Of a DNA stretch of 64,000 bases, positions 1-8,403 are shown in pieces. The stretch is taken from assembly GCF_000023465.1 (NCBI RefSeq), contig NC_014041.1, forward strand, positions 2,982,001-3,046,000, given 5' to 3'. Numbering within the stretch: position 1 is the stretch's first letter; the number at the start of each line of letters is the position of its first letter. This DNA is from Zunongwangia profunda SM-A87 (GTDB lineage: Bacteria > Bacteroidota > Bacteroidia > Flavobacteriales > Flavobacteriaceae). The notes below the pieces were generated by a model, which did no database searches, was not told the origin of the DNA, and saw only the letters and a list, made by a program, of their open reading frames with translations. Both the position numbers and the translations under genes were made by a program.

Positions 1-623
1 CGTTGTAACGGAATCATTTTCTTTAATTCTTTTTCATCGAAATCGGCCGTCATATCTGAAGTTATAAATCCCGGTGCCACGGCATTTACCGTAACTTTAC
101 GTTTGCCGATTTCCTGAGCTAAAGCTTTTGTTGCAGCGATTACCGCGCCTTTTGCGGCTGAATAGTTTACCTGTCCCGGATTTCCTTTTACTCCCGATAA
201 AGACACGATATTGATAATCCTGCCGTATCGTTTTTGCAGCATACTTTTTACAAACTGCTGGGTAACATTGTAAAATCCATTTAAAGAGGTGTTGATCACC
301 GAATGCCAATCGTCTTCTCCCATCCACATAAACAGCCCGTCTTTAGTGATTCCGGCATTATTTACAATAACTTCAACGACTGCTTCAGGATTCGATTTTT
401 GCCAGTTTCCAAGGACATTTTTAGTCGCTTTGGCATCCGCAACATCAAAAGCTAAAAGTTCGCATTTTACATGGTTTTCTTCAATACTTTTAGCGGTAAC
501 TTTAGCCGCCTGGGTATTGGAATGATAATTCAGTAAAATATGATAGCCTAAATCCTGCGCCAGCTTTATGGCGATTGCTTTTCCTATGCCGCGGGAACCT
601 CCTGTAACTAAAGCGTATTTCAT
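1..623 (-). CDS. fabG: FabG-like 3-oxoacyl-ACP reductase (SDR family), 3' end cut by window edge
   Basis: About 207 residues are visible before the reading frame leaves the window. The N-terminus shows the Rossmann dinucleotide site TGGSRGIG (residues about 7-14). NNAGITKDG and the catalytic YSAAK motif (Tyr-x-x-x-Lys) follow, then APGFITSDM, all typical of classical short-chain dehydrogenases of the FabG type that reduce 3-oxoacyl-ACP with NADPH. The start ATG overlaps the stop TGA of the upstream tyrosine ammonia-lyase (ATGA), indicating translational coupling. Beside a TAL and a halogenase-like gene, I infer a role in aryl-polyene/flexirubin chain reduction rather than housekeeping fatty-acid synthesis. 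The missing C-terminus limits certainty. Confidence 0.88.
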   Translation of the reverse strand, partial: MKYALVTGGSRGIGKAIAIKLAQDLGYHILLNYHSNTQAAKVTAKSIEENHVKCELLAFDVADAKATKNVLGNWQKSNPEAVVEVIVNNAGITKDGLFMWMGEDDWHSVINTSLNGFYNVTQQFVKSMLQKRYGRIINIVSLSGVKGNPGQVNYSAAKGAVIAATKALAQEIGKRKVTVNAVAPGFITSDMTADFDEKELKKMIPLQ

Positions 624-2158
624 TTATAAACGTCGTTTTCTTTTAAAGACTTGGTAACATCTTTTATCGTTGCATATAACGGAAAATCATGTTGTTTTTC
701 CAAAGCTATTCTATCCTGAAATTGCTTAAAAACAGCCTTCGATCGTTCACTAAAGTCCTCTAAATCATCAATATATTTTATACCCTGTATAATCGCTATC
801 ATTTCTATCGCCAGTACCTGATAGGCATTATCGATCACCGTTTTAGTCATTGTTGCAGCATTAGTGCCCATACTTACGATATCCTGATTGTCATTATTAT
901 TCGGGATGCTATGCACATACATGCTATTAGAAAGCGTTTGATTTTCTGCTGTGGTGGAGACTGCGGTAAATTGTGCGCCTTGCAGACCAAAATTAAGTCC
1001 CAGGGTACCCAAATTCACAAATGGCGGGAATATTTCGTTGAGTTTGCTATTTAGCAGGTAATTTAATTGCCGCTCGGCCAACATCGATAATCGTGTAATG
1101 ACCAGTTTCAATTTATCCATTTCCAGCGAGATAAAATCGCCGTGAAAATTTCCGCCGTGATAGACCATTTGCTTTTCTACGGAAACAATGGGGTTATCGT
1201 TAGCTGAATTTACTTCGTCCATCAAAATTTTTTCCGCAGCATTAATCGTGTTTAAAACCGGCCCCAGGATCTGTGGGATACAACGTAAACTATAATATTC
1301 CTGAACTTTCTCTGAAAAAATAGCTTCCGTATTCGACGAATCTCGATAGAGATGATCCTGTCGATTTTTAATGCGTTTACTATCCTTTAGGTGCTTCCGC
1401 ATCATTTCAGCAATGGCATGCTGACTTTCATGTACTTTCGAAGCATTTAATTCTGCCGAAAAATGATCTGAATAGGCCGCCACTAATTCATTCAGCATTG
1501 AAGAACAACAAACCGACCATTCCAGTAATCGTCTGGCGTGAATTATATTTACAATTCCAATCCCCGTCATTACAGAAGTTCCGTTGATCAAGGCCAGGCC
1601 TTCACGTAATTTAATTTGGATAGGTTTAATATGTAACTTTTCAAAAACCGATATTGTTGATTTTCGCTCACCTTTATAAAAAACCTCGCCTTCACCGATA
1701 AGTACCAGGGCCAGGTGTGCCAGTTGCACTAAATCTCCCGAAGCCCCTACTCCACCATGTTCAAATATAAGTGGGGTAATATCATGATTGATAAGCTGCT
1801 GCATGGTTTCTAAAACCGAGGTATGAACCCCGGAATATCCTAGTGAAAGCGTATGTAAACGCGCCAGCATCGAGGCTTTAACATATAATGGGGCTATAGG
1901 TTTTCCGGTCCCTGAAGCATGACTTCTAATTAAATTATACTGTAATTGCAGGCGATCTTCGTCTTTTATTCGATACTGGGCCATCGGGCCAAAACCGGTA
2001 TTTACTCCGTAAATCACTTTATCTTTCGCGAATTCCTGAAGAAAATGAAATGAATTTTCCGCTTTTTGGCGAATTTCGTTGGAAATTTCAAGTTTTTGGT
2101 TTTCAAACAAAACCTTTTGAAAATCAACTAATTTTAATGGAGCTTTGATGCTAAGCAT
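620..2158 (-). CDS. tal: Tyrosine ammonia-lyase (HAL/PAL family)
   Basis: Aromatic amino-acid lyase of about 512 residues carrying the MIO-forming Ala-Ser-Gly in GGVGASGDL (about 139-141) and the family blocks YGVNTGFGP, LINGTS and NFHGD. From memory it resembles the characterised Flavobacterium johnsoniae tyrosine ammonia-lyase closely through the substrate loop (NLIRSH), so deamination of tyrosine to p-coumarate is the likely reaction. That acid starts flexirubin-type pigments. The frame opens seven codons earlier at 2179. I prefer the inner ATG at 2158 because it gives an N-terminus of the same length as the homologue and a more normal leader after the promoter at 2196-2203. It is followed by a coupled fabG-like gene. 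Histidine ammonia-lyase activity is the alternative. Confidence 0.9.
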   Translation of the reverse strand: MLSIKAPLKLVDFQKVLFENQKLEISNEIRQKAENSFHFLQEFAKDKVIYGVNTGFGPMAQYRIKDEDRLQLQYNLIRSHASGTGKPIAPLYVKASMLARLHTLSLGYSGVHTSVLETMQQLINHDITPLIFEHGGVGASGDLVQLAHLALVLIGEGEVFYKGERKSTISVFEKLHIKPIQIKLREGLALINGTSVMTGIGIVNIIHARRLLEWSVCCSSMLNELVAAYSDHFSAELNASKVHESQHAIAEMMRKHLKDSKRIKNRQDHLYRDSSNTEAIFSEKVQEYYSLRCIPQILGPVLNTINAAEKILMDEVNSANDNPIVSVEKQMVYHGGNFHGDFISLEMDKLKLVITRLSMLAERQLNYLLNSKLNEIFPPFVNLGTLGLNFGLQGAQFTAVSTTAENQTLSNSMYVHSIPNNNDNQDIVSMGTNAATMTKTVIDNAYQVLAIEMIAIIQGIKYIDDLEDFSERSKAVFKQFQDRIALEKQHDFPLYATIKDVTKSLKENDVYK

Positions 2159-2195
2159 AATATTTAGAATAGATGTCACCGTATTGGTTAATCCG

Positions 2196-2225
2196 CAAAT
2201 GTACTATATTTACTCGATAATCGAG
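2196..2225 (-). promoter_or_regulatory. Candidate promoter with palindromic operator for the TAL-fabG operon
   Basis: On the minus strand TACATTTG (2196-2203) is an exact match to the Bacteroidota -7 consensus TAnnTTTG. Immediately upstream lies the palindrome CTCGATaATCGAG (2213-2225), inside the -33/-7 spacer. No good -33 TTG is present, so a regulator bound to the palindrome is plausible. Inference from motif only. Confidence 0.45.
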
Positions 2226-2337
2226 ATGAAATGCGCTGCGGCTTGCCTCGAATTAAAAACAATTTTATAATAAATGCTTCATGAATTTATGCTGAGCAGT
2301 TTATTACGAACGCTAATAAATTGAGTCTATTTCGAAA

Positions 2338-3570
2338 ATGATGAAAAGAGAATTTACTGATATCCTAATCATTGGTGCCGGGCCATCGGGAATGGTTTCT
2401 GCCGGTTATCTTCAGCAACATAATGTTCAACTCAAAGTGGTAGAAAAACAACAATTCCCAAGGTTTAGCATTGGCGAAAGTTTGATTCCGCGTTGTATGG
2501 ATAATTTTGCTGAAGCTGGCTTACTGGAAATCATCGAAAAACATGGATTTCAGAAAAAATTTGGGGCTCGTTTTATCAAAGATGATAAAGTGGGAGAATT
2601 TGACTTTAGTCAGAAATTCGGTGAAGGTTGGGATTGGACCTGGCAGGTGCCCAGAGCCGATTTTGATCATGTCTTAGCAAAAGAAATACAGTCTCGTGGC
2701 GTTGATATAGCTTTTGAAACCGAAGTTACTGCCGCAGATTTTAGTAACGAAAATCCCGTAGTCACCATCCAGCATAAAGACGGAAAACAATCTGAAATCG
2801 AAGCAAAATTTGTGATCGACAGTAGTGGTTTTGGCCGTGTATTGCCAAAGTTATTGGATTTAGAACAGGCTTCTACGCTAGAATCTCACTCGTCTGTGTT
2901 CACTCATATCGAAGAAACGATTCGGCCCCAAGGGAAAGAAGGTGAATTGATCACTTTTGAGGTTTTAGAAACCCAAGTTTGGTTTTGGTATATCCCCTTC
3001 TCTAACGGAAAAACAAGTTTAGGTTTTGTGGCGCCAACTGAATGGTTTGATCAATTTGATAAAGATCCCGAAGTTAGCTTTATGCAAATGATCTCAAAAT
3101 TAAACTATTATAAAGGCAGATTTGATAATTATCCGTTGGAGTTTATTCCGAAGAACATCAAACACATCGCTAAAAGCGTTAAATGTCTTTACGGAGATAA
3201 ATTTGCTTTGACGGGTAATAGTGCCGAATTTTTAGATCCTGTATTTTCCTCTGGCGTTAGTTTTGCGACCGAATCCGGGCTTAGAGCCGCTAAACTTGCC
3301 TTAAAAGAGCTAAATGGCGAGCAACCAGACTGGCAAGCTGATTATGCCGATTATATGAAGGAAGGTATTGCTGTTTTTTCCAGTTATGTAAGAGACTGGT
3401 ATAATGGTGATTTACAGGATATTTTCTTTCATAAGTCTCCTAATCCCGAGTTTAAGCGACAAATTTGTGCGGTTTTAGCGGGTTATGTTTGGAATATGGA
3501 CAATCCATTTGTCAAAAAACACGAGCGCATTATCGGTGCGGTGGCAAAATTTATACAACTGGAAAATTGA
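2338..3570 (+). CDS. Flavin-dependent halogenase-like FAD oxidoreductase
   Basis: A 410-residue FAD enzyme. The N-terminal GAGPSG nucleotide-binding motif is at 13-18, GESLIP at about 46-51, and WFWYIP, a match to the WxWxIP fingerprint of flavin-dependent halogenases, at 215-220. GNSAEFLDPVFSSG near residue 300 is the second FAD-binding region of this family. Such genes sit in Bacteroidota flexirubin clusters, where they are proposed to modify the aryl head group. Chlorination itself is not established by the sequence. It is divergent from the TAL gene with a 158-179 bp shared intergenic region. Two adjacent ATG codons make the start ambiguous by one residue. No downstream partner exists before the tRNA genes. 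Confidence 0.82.
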   Translation: MMKREFTDILIIGAGPSGMVSAGYLQQHNVQLKVVEKQQFPRFSIGESLIPRCMDNFAEAGLLEIIEKHGFQKKFGARFIKDDKVGEFDFSQKFGEGWDWTWQVPRADFDHVLAKEIQSRGVDIAFETEVTAADFSNENPVVTIQHKDGKQSEIEAKFVIDSSGFGRVLPKLLDLEQASTLESHSSVFTHIEETIRPQGKEGELITFEVLETQVWFWYIPFSNGKTSLGFVAPTEWFDQFDKDPEVSFMQMISKLNYYKGRFDNYPLEFIPKNIKHIAKSVKCLYGDKFALTGNSAEFLDPVFSSGVSFATESGLRAAKLALKELNGEQPDWQADYADYMKEGIAVFSSYVRDWYNGDLQDIFFHKSPNPEFKRQICAVLAGYVWNMDNPFVKKHERIIGAVAKFIQLEN

Positions 3571-3667
3571 TAAATTTTTATTGAATTTTAACTTACTGAT
3601 AAAAAGAATCTTAAGGCCAAAATGAACGGAAGTGCCGAAAAATAAAGAGAAAAAAGCGACAAAAGGT

Positions 3668-3698
3668 TTGCAGGCTTCGTAAGTTTGATATACATTTG
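3668..3698 (+). promoter_or_regulatory. Bacteroidota-type promoter of the tRNA pair
   Basis: TTG (3668-3670), a 20-nt spacer and TACATTTG (3691-3698) match the Bacteroidota sigma-A consensus TTG-N17-23-TAnnTTTG exactly. It sits about 43 nt upstream of tRNA-Ser, as expected for a tRNA transcription unit. Confidence 0.75.
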
Positions 3699-3740
3699 CA
3701 ACCGCAAAAATGCTTGCGAAACGTTCTTTTTAAGACTAAC

Positions 3741-3823
3741 GGAGAGGTGGCAGAGTGGTAATGCAGCAGCCTGCTAAGCTGTCATCCTTTTTGGATGCCT
3801 GGGTTCGAATCCCAGTCTCTCCG
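3741..3823 (+). tRNA. tRNA-Ser (anticodon GCT)
   Basis: The acceptor strands GGAGAGG and TCTCTCC pair with G as discriminator. The anticodon loop reads CTGCTAA, giving anticodon GCT. A long variable arm typical of a class II tRNA is present (ATCC...GGAT), and the T-arm CTGGGTTCGAATCCCAG is canonical. CCA is not encoded. Confidence 0.95.
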
Positions 3824-3858
3824 CTTCATCGCGTCCAAGTCGCGATTCATAAATAACT

Positions 3859-3933
3859 CGGGGTGTAGCGTAGCCCGGTCATCGCGCCTGCTTTGGGAGC
3901 AGGAGGTCGCAGGTTCGAATCCTGCCACCCCGA
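3859..3933 (+). tRNA. tRNA-Pro (anticodon TGG)
   Basis: The acceptor strands CGGGGTG and CACCCCG pair with discriminator A. The anticodon stem CCTGC/GCAGG encloses loop TTTGGGA, giving anticodon TGG. The T-arm GCAGGTTCGAATCCTGC is canonical. It is co-transcribed with tRNA-Ser (35-nt gap). An integrase gene begins 250 bp downstream, so this tRNA is the likely integration target of the neighbouring island. Confidence 0.95.
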
Positions 3934-3962
3934 CTTTTTAAACTACCAAATTTTGGTTAATT

Positions 3963-4001
3963 AAGGGTAATTATATGGTTTTCATGTAGTTACCCTTTTT
4001 T
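3963..4001 (+). terminator. Rho-independent terminator of the tRNA operon
   Basis: An eight-base stem AAGGGTAA (3963-3970) / TTACCCTT (3990-3997) is followed by a run of T, 30 bp after tRNA-Pro. Confidence 0.75.
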
Positions 4002-4038
4002 AATGCGTTAAATTCTATCAAACTTCACCAGCTATAAT

Positions 4039-4087
4039 GTGAGTTATTCGTGAGTTTTGGTCTTTTTCGTGAGTTAATCGTGAGCTT
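4039..4087 (+). repeat. Four direct repeats (GTGAGTT-type), probable integrase arm sites
   Basis: GTGAGTTA/T/A and GTGAGCTT occur at 4039, 4050, 4069 and 4080. The pairs are spaced 11 bp (one helical turn) and the two pairs are offset by exactly 30 bp, so the block is also a diverged 30-bp tandem duplication. The position between tRNA-Pro and the integrase fits arm-type binding sites of a tyrosine recombinase. Function is inferred. Confidence 0.6.
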
Positions 4088-4182
4088 ATTTTTTGTATCT
4101 TGATTAGCCCCGTGACCCTTAGTACATATTGATCGTTTTGGCTTTCAACCCTTAATTATTGTTTCATTAAAAAAACAAAACG

Positions 4183-5382
4183 ATGCGTACCACTCAAACA
4201 TTTATGATTTCTTTTTTCATCCGCAAGAAAAAAAACAAGCCGGAAGAAGCCCTCCTTTATGCCCGAATATCAGTTAACGGCATTTATATTGAAATGAGCC
4301 TTAAACGTAGCTTGGAAGTAAGCCGTTGGAACCAGTCAGCCTGCAAGCTTAATGGTAGCAGTATGGAAAGCCAACAACTCAATAAAAAGATAGACGAAAC
4401 CAAGGCACTTTTGTATAAGGCTTATGATAGCCTGCAAAAGGAAGATCAGGTGATTACCGCCAGTGCGGTAAAGTCGCGATATCTGGGCATTGATAAAAAA
4501 CACTACACCTTAACCCAATTACTGGACTACCACTCCACCAAGATGAAAGGTGTGTTAAAATATGGAACATTAAAGAATTATACGACAACAGAAACCTATC
4601 TAAAGAATTACCTAAAAGAAAAACGTACCATATCGGACATTTATCTCAAACAGATTGATTACCAATTTACGTTAGGTTTCGAGCGATTTCTGCGCGATTT
4701 ACCATCCTTAAGTAACAATGGCGTCATGAAACATATGGAACGCTTTAAAAAGCTTATGCACCTTTCTGAAGATCTGGATTGGATTGAAAAGAACCCGACC
4801 AAACGTTTTAAACTTCGGTTTCATCATGTTGATATGGTGTATTTATCAAAAGCAGAATTACAAAAGATCAAGGAAAAGAAGTTCAAACGATCTACCCTTA
4901 GCATTAACCGTGATATTTTTGTGTTTTGCTGCTATACCGGATTGCCTTATGGTGATGTATTGGAACTAAAGAAAAAGCATATTCAAATTGGGATCGATGG
5001 TAAAAAATGGATTTATACAAGGCGAATGAAAACCAACACGCTACTTAGAATACCACTTCTGGAAGAAGCTGAACGGATCCTAGAAAAATATAAAGAGCAT
5101 CCAAGAGTGAGTAATAGTGATATCTTGCTTCCGGTGTATTCCAACCAAAAAACAAATCAATATTTAAGAGAGATTACCAAAGCTGTCAAGATAAATAAAG
5201 AACTTAGTTTTCATGCAGCAAGGCATACTTTTGCTACAACGGTAACCCTAGCCAATGGTGTACCTATAGAAACAGTTTCCAAACTTTTAGGACATACCAA
5301 ACTATCAACTACCCAAATTTATGCACGAGTGATTGATTCAAAGATTTCAAATGATATGGATAAGTTGAGGGGAAAGTTGTGA
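4183..5382 (+). CDS. Tyrosine-type site-specific integrase
   Basis: A 399-residue recombinase of the Bacteroidota type: an N-terminal arm-binding domain (RKKKNK near 14), a SAM-like core-binding domain (about 105-205) and a C-terminal catalytic domain. Catalytic residues visible are His344-x-x-Arg347 in HAARHT, His371 in LGHTK and nucleophile Tyr380 in TQIYARV. The first catalytic arginine is absent: the site reads TGLPYGDV (about 253) instead of TGLR. Loss of this Arg is known in IntDOT-like Bacteroidota enzymes. It lies next to tRNA-Pro and points into the island, so it most likely drove island insertion. No excisionase or relaxase gene is visible. Confidence 0.93.
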   Translation: MRTTQTFMISFFIRKKKNKPEEALLYARISVNGIYIEMSLKRSLEVSRWNQSACKLNGSSMESQQLNKKIDETKALLYKAYDSLQKEDQVITASAVKSRYLGIDKKHYTLTQLLDYHSTKMKGVLKYGTLKNYTTTETYLKNYLKEKRTISDIYLKQIDYQFTLGFERFLRDLPSLSNNGVMKHMERFKKLMHLSEDLDWIEKNPTKRFKLRFHHVDMVYLSKAELQKIKEKKFKRSTLSINRDIFVFCCYTGLPYGDVLELKKKHIQIGIDGKKWIYTRRMKTNTLLRIPLLEEAERILEKYKEHPRVSNSDILLPVYSNQKTNQYLREITKAVKINKELSFHAARHTFATTVTLANGVPIETVSKLLGHTKLSTTQIYARVIDSKISNDMDKLRGKL

Positions 5383-6007
5383 GGTAGGTGGCAGAAAGCA
5401 CACCCATTTCAATTTACCCTACTATCAGTGGGTTTCAAAGTTTTAGTTTCAGAAGGTCACCAATTCGGACTCAATAATTTCATTTCTATTGATTTAATAT
5501 ATTTTCAAATCACGCTATCTAAATATACAAATTTCACATATAATTTTTTGAATTATATCAAACCAACTTTAGTTGTATTTTCTAAAGTTCTATTATTGCT
5601 TCTAGTCCTCTATTTAATTCTCATAAGTAAAATTTTCTACAATATTTCAATATTTTCTTTTAATTCTTTTAAATTCTTGAAATTCGGTATCTTCAATTGG
5701 CTCTTCCATTCCAATACACAATATTTAAACCTGAAGGTCATAGGCTTAAAGTAGTTTCCGCTATTAGTGAAGACTGGGCTTTGCAAAAATATAAAGCCTT
5801 AATATTCTTCCTCTGGTGGTAAGAGACAAAAACATTTTTGAATTTCCAATTTTACCAAATTTTAATTAATATGACTTCAAAATATAATTTTCGAAATCCC
5901 ATAAGAAATGTTAATACGAAAAATTTTTTATATTTATCGAATTCGATATAAAATTTAATTTCACAGATTTATAGTATGCTCTTGAGGATACCGGATTTTA
6001 AAGCATT
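5383..6007 (+). other. 625-bp AT-rich gap between integrase and defence operon
   Basis: No convincing gene. A 108-codon frame opened by GTG (5428-5754) is low complexity, rich in Phe, Leu and Ile, and unlike a known protein. A short frame after it (about 5722-5822, reading KPEGHRLKVVSAIS and onward) looks more protein-like but has no start, so it may be a remnant. The only clear structure is the palindrome at 5935-5948. Confidence 0.5.
5935..5948. promoter_or_regulatory. Perfect 14-bp palindrome upstream of the defence operon
   Basis: TATCGAATTCGATA is self-complementary and centred about 66 bp before the ATG of the first defence gene, in the expected promoter region. It could be an operator for a dimeric regulator. 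No regulator gene lies inside the operon. Confidence 0.4.
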
Positions 6008-7069
6008 ATGGATATAACAATTTTACAAGCTTTCAATGGGGATTCTATATTGTTGTCATTTAAAGATAAAGTAGGAATAAGTAAAAATATACTTATTGAT
6101 GGCGGACCAGGTAAAACCTACCAGTTCAAGAATAAGAAAGGTAAACAGGAGGCTGGCGATCTTCAAAAACTAATAGAAGGATTGAGAGTTCAGGATCAGT
6201 TCATCGACCTACTTATATTGACTCATGTGGATGATGATCACATAGGTGGCTTACTGAAATGGTTTCAAAAGGATAAAGAGGCCAAGGATATTATCAAAAA
6301 AGTATGGTTTAACTCTGGGCAACTTATCTCTGAATACTTTGGAGATGAGAACTCTGAAGATAATGCTCTTTCCCTAGGTGACGCTACTGGACTAGATACT
6401 AGCATAAAACAAGGGGTCAAGTTTGAGAAGTTTCTAACAGAAAATGGCCTATGGGAGAGACGGTTGATCCATTCATCCGATGAGTTGGAGTTATTTGGAT
6501 TCAAACTCACTTTTCTTTCTCCCAGTATTGATAAACTGAATGCCCTTCTAGGAAAGTGGGACAAAGAAGCCCCAGTCACGGATACATCCGGTAAAAATGA
6601 TTACGGTTGGTCTTTAGAGAAACACATTCAAAAGGATGTTTTCAAAGAAGATACATCCATTCATAATGGAAGTTCAATAGGTTTTATAATCGAATATAAT
6701 GACAAGCGGGTGGTATTTCTGGCAGATGCTCATCCTATACAGGTAACTGAGCGCCTTCGCTCTTTAGGATATAGTGAAAGAAAACCACTTGAGGCAGAAT
6801 TTCTCAAAGTATCGCATCATGGAAGTAAGGCCAATACGAACTATGAATTATTGGAACTGATTAATACGGATAATTACATCATATCCTCTAATGGAGACAA
6901 ACACGAATTGCCTGATAAGCAATGTCTCGCACGCATTATTAATCACAATAATAAAGCAAAGATATACTTCAATTATCCTGAGAAAATACCTCTGATTTTC
7001 AAGGATGAGGACTACGATGTATTCCCCGATTTTCAAGCCTTGAGTACCAAAAATGGCTTTAAAATATGA
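6008..7069 (+). CDS. Metallo-beta-lactamase-fold hydrolase, effector of ABC-3C/Lamassu-type system
   Basis: A 353-residue protein with an MBL fold. The metal site reads THVDDDHIGG (His73, Asp75, Asp77, His78), the HxDxDH variant common in ComEC-like MBL proteins. LADAHP (Asp240) supplies the bridging Asp and SHHGS (His270/271) the late His. No signal peptide is visible, so it acts in the cytosol. It is the first gene of a tight operon, and its stop overlaps the protease ATG by 4 nt. In Lamassu-type immunity, hydrolase and protease genes are the variable effectors released by an SMC ATPase. The target here (nucleic acid, nucleotide or lipid) cannot be read from the sequence. Confidence 0.85.
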   Translation: MDITILQAFNGDSILLSFKDKVGISKNILIDGGPGKTYQFKNKKGKQEAGDLQKLIEGLRVQDQFIDLLILTHVDDDHIGGLLKWFQKDKEAKDIIKKVWFNSGQLISEYFGDENSEDNALSLGDATGLDTSIKQGVKFEKFLTENGLWERRLIHSSDELELFGFKLTFLSPSIDKLNALLGKWDKEAPVTDTSGKNDYGWSLEKHIQKDVFKEDTSIHNGSSIGFIIEYNDKRVVFLADAHPIQVTERLRSLGYSERKPLEAEFLKVSHHGSKANTNYELLELINTDNYIISSNGDKHELPDKQCLARIINHNNKAKIYFNYPEKIPLIFKDEDYDVFPDFQALSTKNGFKI

Positions 7070-8403
7070 CAATAGATGATGCCAGGGAATATACAGTAAT
7101 CGTAAATGGAGGAAGTGGTTGTTTCTTTCAACCGGCTGATCTGGAAGCCACTTACATCCTTACGGCAAAACATAATATTACAAATGCAGGTAACAGGATT
7201 ACTAATTTAATGCATTTTCAGTACCAAAATGGTCAGTGGGAAATATTAACTATTCCTTTCCAGAACTTGAATTTAGGCGCTAACTATTTTCCGCACCCCA
7301 ATAAAGACATCGCCATAATAAAGGTTCCTAGAATGGAAGGCTTGGATGCCCTTTATAAACTAACCGATTTGGACGGTAATCCTGAGGGATTTTGGCTATT
7401 AGGTTATCCCGAAACCAGGCGAAATGGATCTCCCACTAATAAAATAAAGTGGTTTCGCCCCGATATAGGAGTTGGGATCCTAGGAACTACAGAGAATGCA
7501 CGCAGGGAGGCACACATTCCCGGAAACCCTGATTTAGGTGAAGTACGAGGTCATTCTGGCGGGTGTATTTTAAAGGATGCTGGTAATAAACTGTATTTGG
7601 CAGGGATACAAAACAGTATGGCTCAGGCGGTAGGTGAGCAGTTAGGTAGAATAGAGTTTACGCCAGTCGAAATTTTCAATGAAATAATCGAGGAACATCC
7701 TAATGAGCTTTCTCTTTTATTCCCTTCCTATTTATCCAGTTTCGATTTTCTAAGAGGAGAAGCGTTCGATTTAAAGGCAGGTCTTTCGCAAGACAATATA
7801 AACTTCACCAGAGGTTATCTCCGGCATAAATGTAAAGAGGTAATCGACAATGAATTTACACCTATTGGTATAAGGAATTTTTTTCAGACCCGATTACTCA
7901 TAGACCAAGATAAAGGGGAGGAATTGGAAACCAAGAATATTTGGATACTCTGGCTTGAGTTTCTAACCATACTAAATATTGTTAAGGGGCAAGCGCATAC
8001 CACGGATAACTTGTCTAACATTTTTGATCAGTATCGTTTATTGTTTTCTGATACCAATGGAGATTGGTGCCATGAGATACCTAAGCTTATATATTCAGAT
8101 TACAAGGGGCTAAAGAAAGGAGGCCTTGTGATCGTAGGGGTTGAAAAACCACCAGAAGATGAAACCTATATTATTGATGGATCTATACCTATCATATCAC
8201 AAGTTCGAAATAGCCAAGATCGCAATCTATTAAAGATCGATGATGGGTATGGATTTCCTTTTGATGAATTCAAATTTATTCACATCGATTTCTTTAAAAG
8301 AGAAAGCATAATCAAACGGCACCACGAGTATGCGGCAATCGATAATGACCAAACATTGTTAAATAAACTAAAACAGATATATGCAGAAGTCTTTACCGAT
8401 TAA
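7066..8403 (+). CDS. Trypsin-like serine protease effector with ABC-3C-linked C-terminal domain
   Basis: A 445-residue protein. The N-terminal chymotrypsin-fold domain (about 8-200) has a complete triad: His36 in LTAKHNI, Asp81 in NKDIAII and Ser164 in GHSGGC. A second domain (about 215-445) ends in FPFDEFKFIHIDFFKRE; domains of this kind are found on effectors of ABC-three-component systems and probably dock to the partner proteins (inference from memory). There is no signal peptide, so it is a cytosolic protease. It overlaps the hydrolase by 4 nt and the middle component by 23 nt. I infer it is held inactive until the ATPase senses phage or plasmid DNA. Confidence 0.86.
   Translation: MTIDDAREYTVIVNGGSGCFFQPADLEATYILTAKHNITNAGNRITNLMHFQYQNGQWEILTIPFQNLNLGANYFPHPNKDIAIIKVPRMEGLDALYKLTDLDGNPEGFWLLGYPETRRNGSPTNKIKWFRPDIGVGILGTTENARREAHIPGNPDLGEVRGHSGGCILKDAGNKLYLAGIQNSMAQAVGEQLGRIEFTPVEIFNEIIEEHPNELSLLFPSYLSSFDFLRGEAFDLKAGLSQDNINFTRGYLRHKCKEVIDNEFTPIGIRNFFQTRLLIDQDKGEELETKNIWILWLEFLTILNIVKGQAHTTDNLSNIFDQYRLLFSDTNGDWCHEIPKLIYSDYKGLKKGGLVIVGVEKPPEDETYIIDGSIPIISQVRNSQDRNLLKIDDGYGFPFDEFKFIHIDFFKRESIIKRHHEYAAIDNDQTLLNKLKQIYAEVFTD

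Noticed and set aside
5428..5754. 108-codon frame opened by GTG after the integrase
   Set aside because: Low-complexity, Phe/Ile/Leu-rich translation with no family resemblance and no upstream signals; AT-rich DNA produces such frames by chance.
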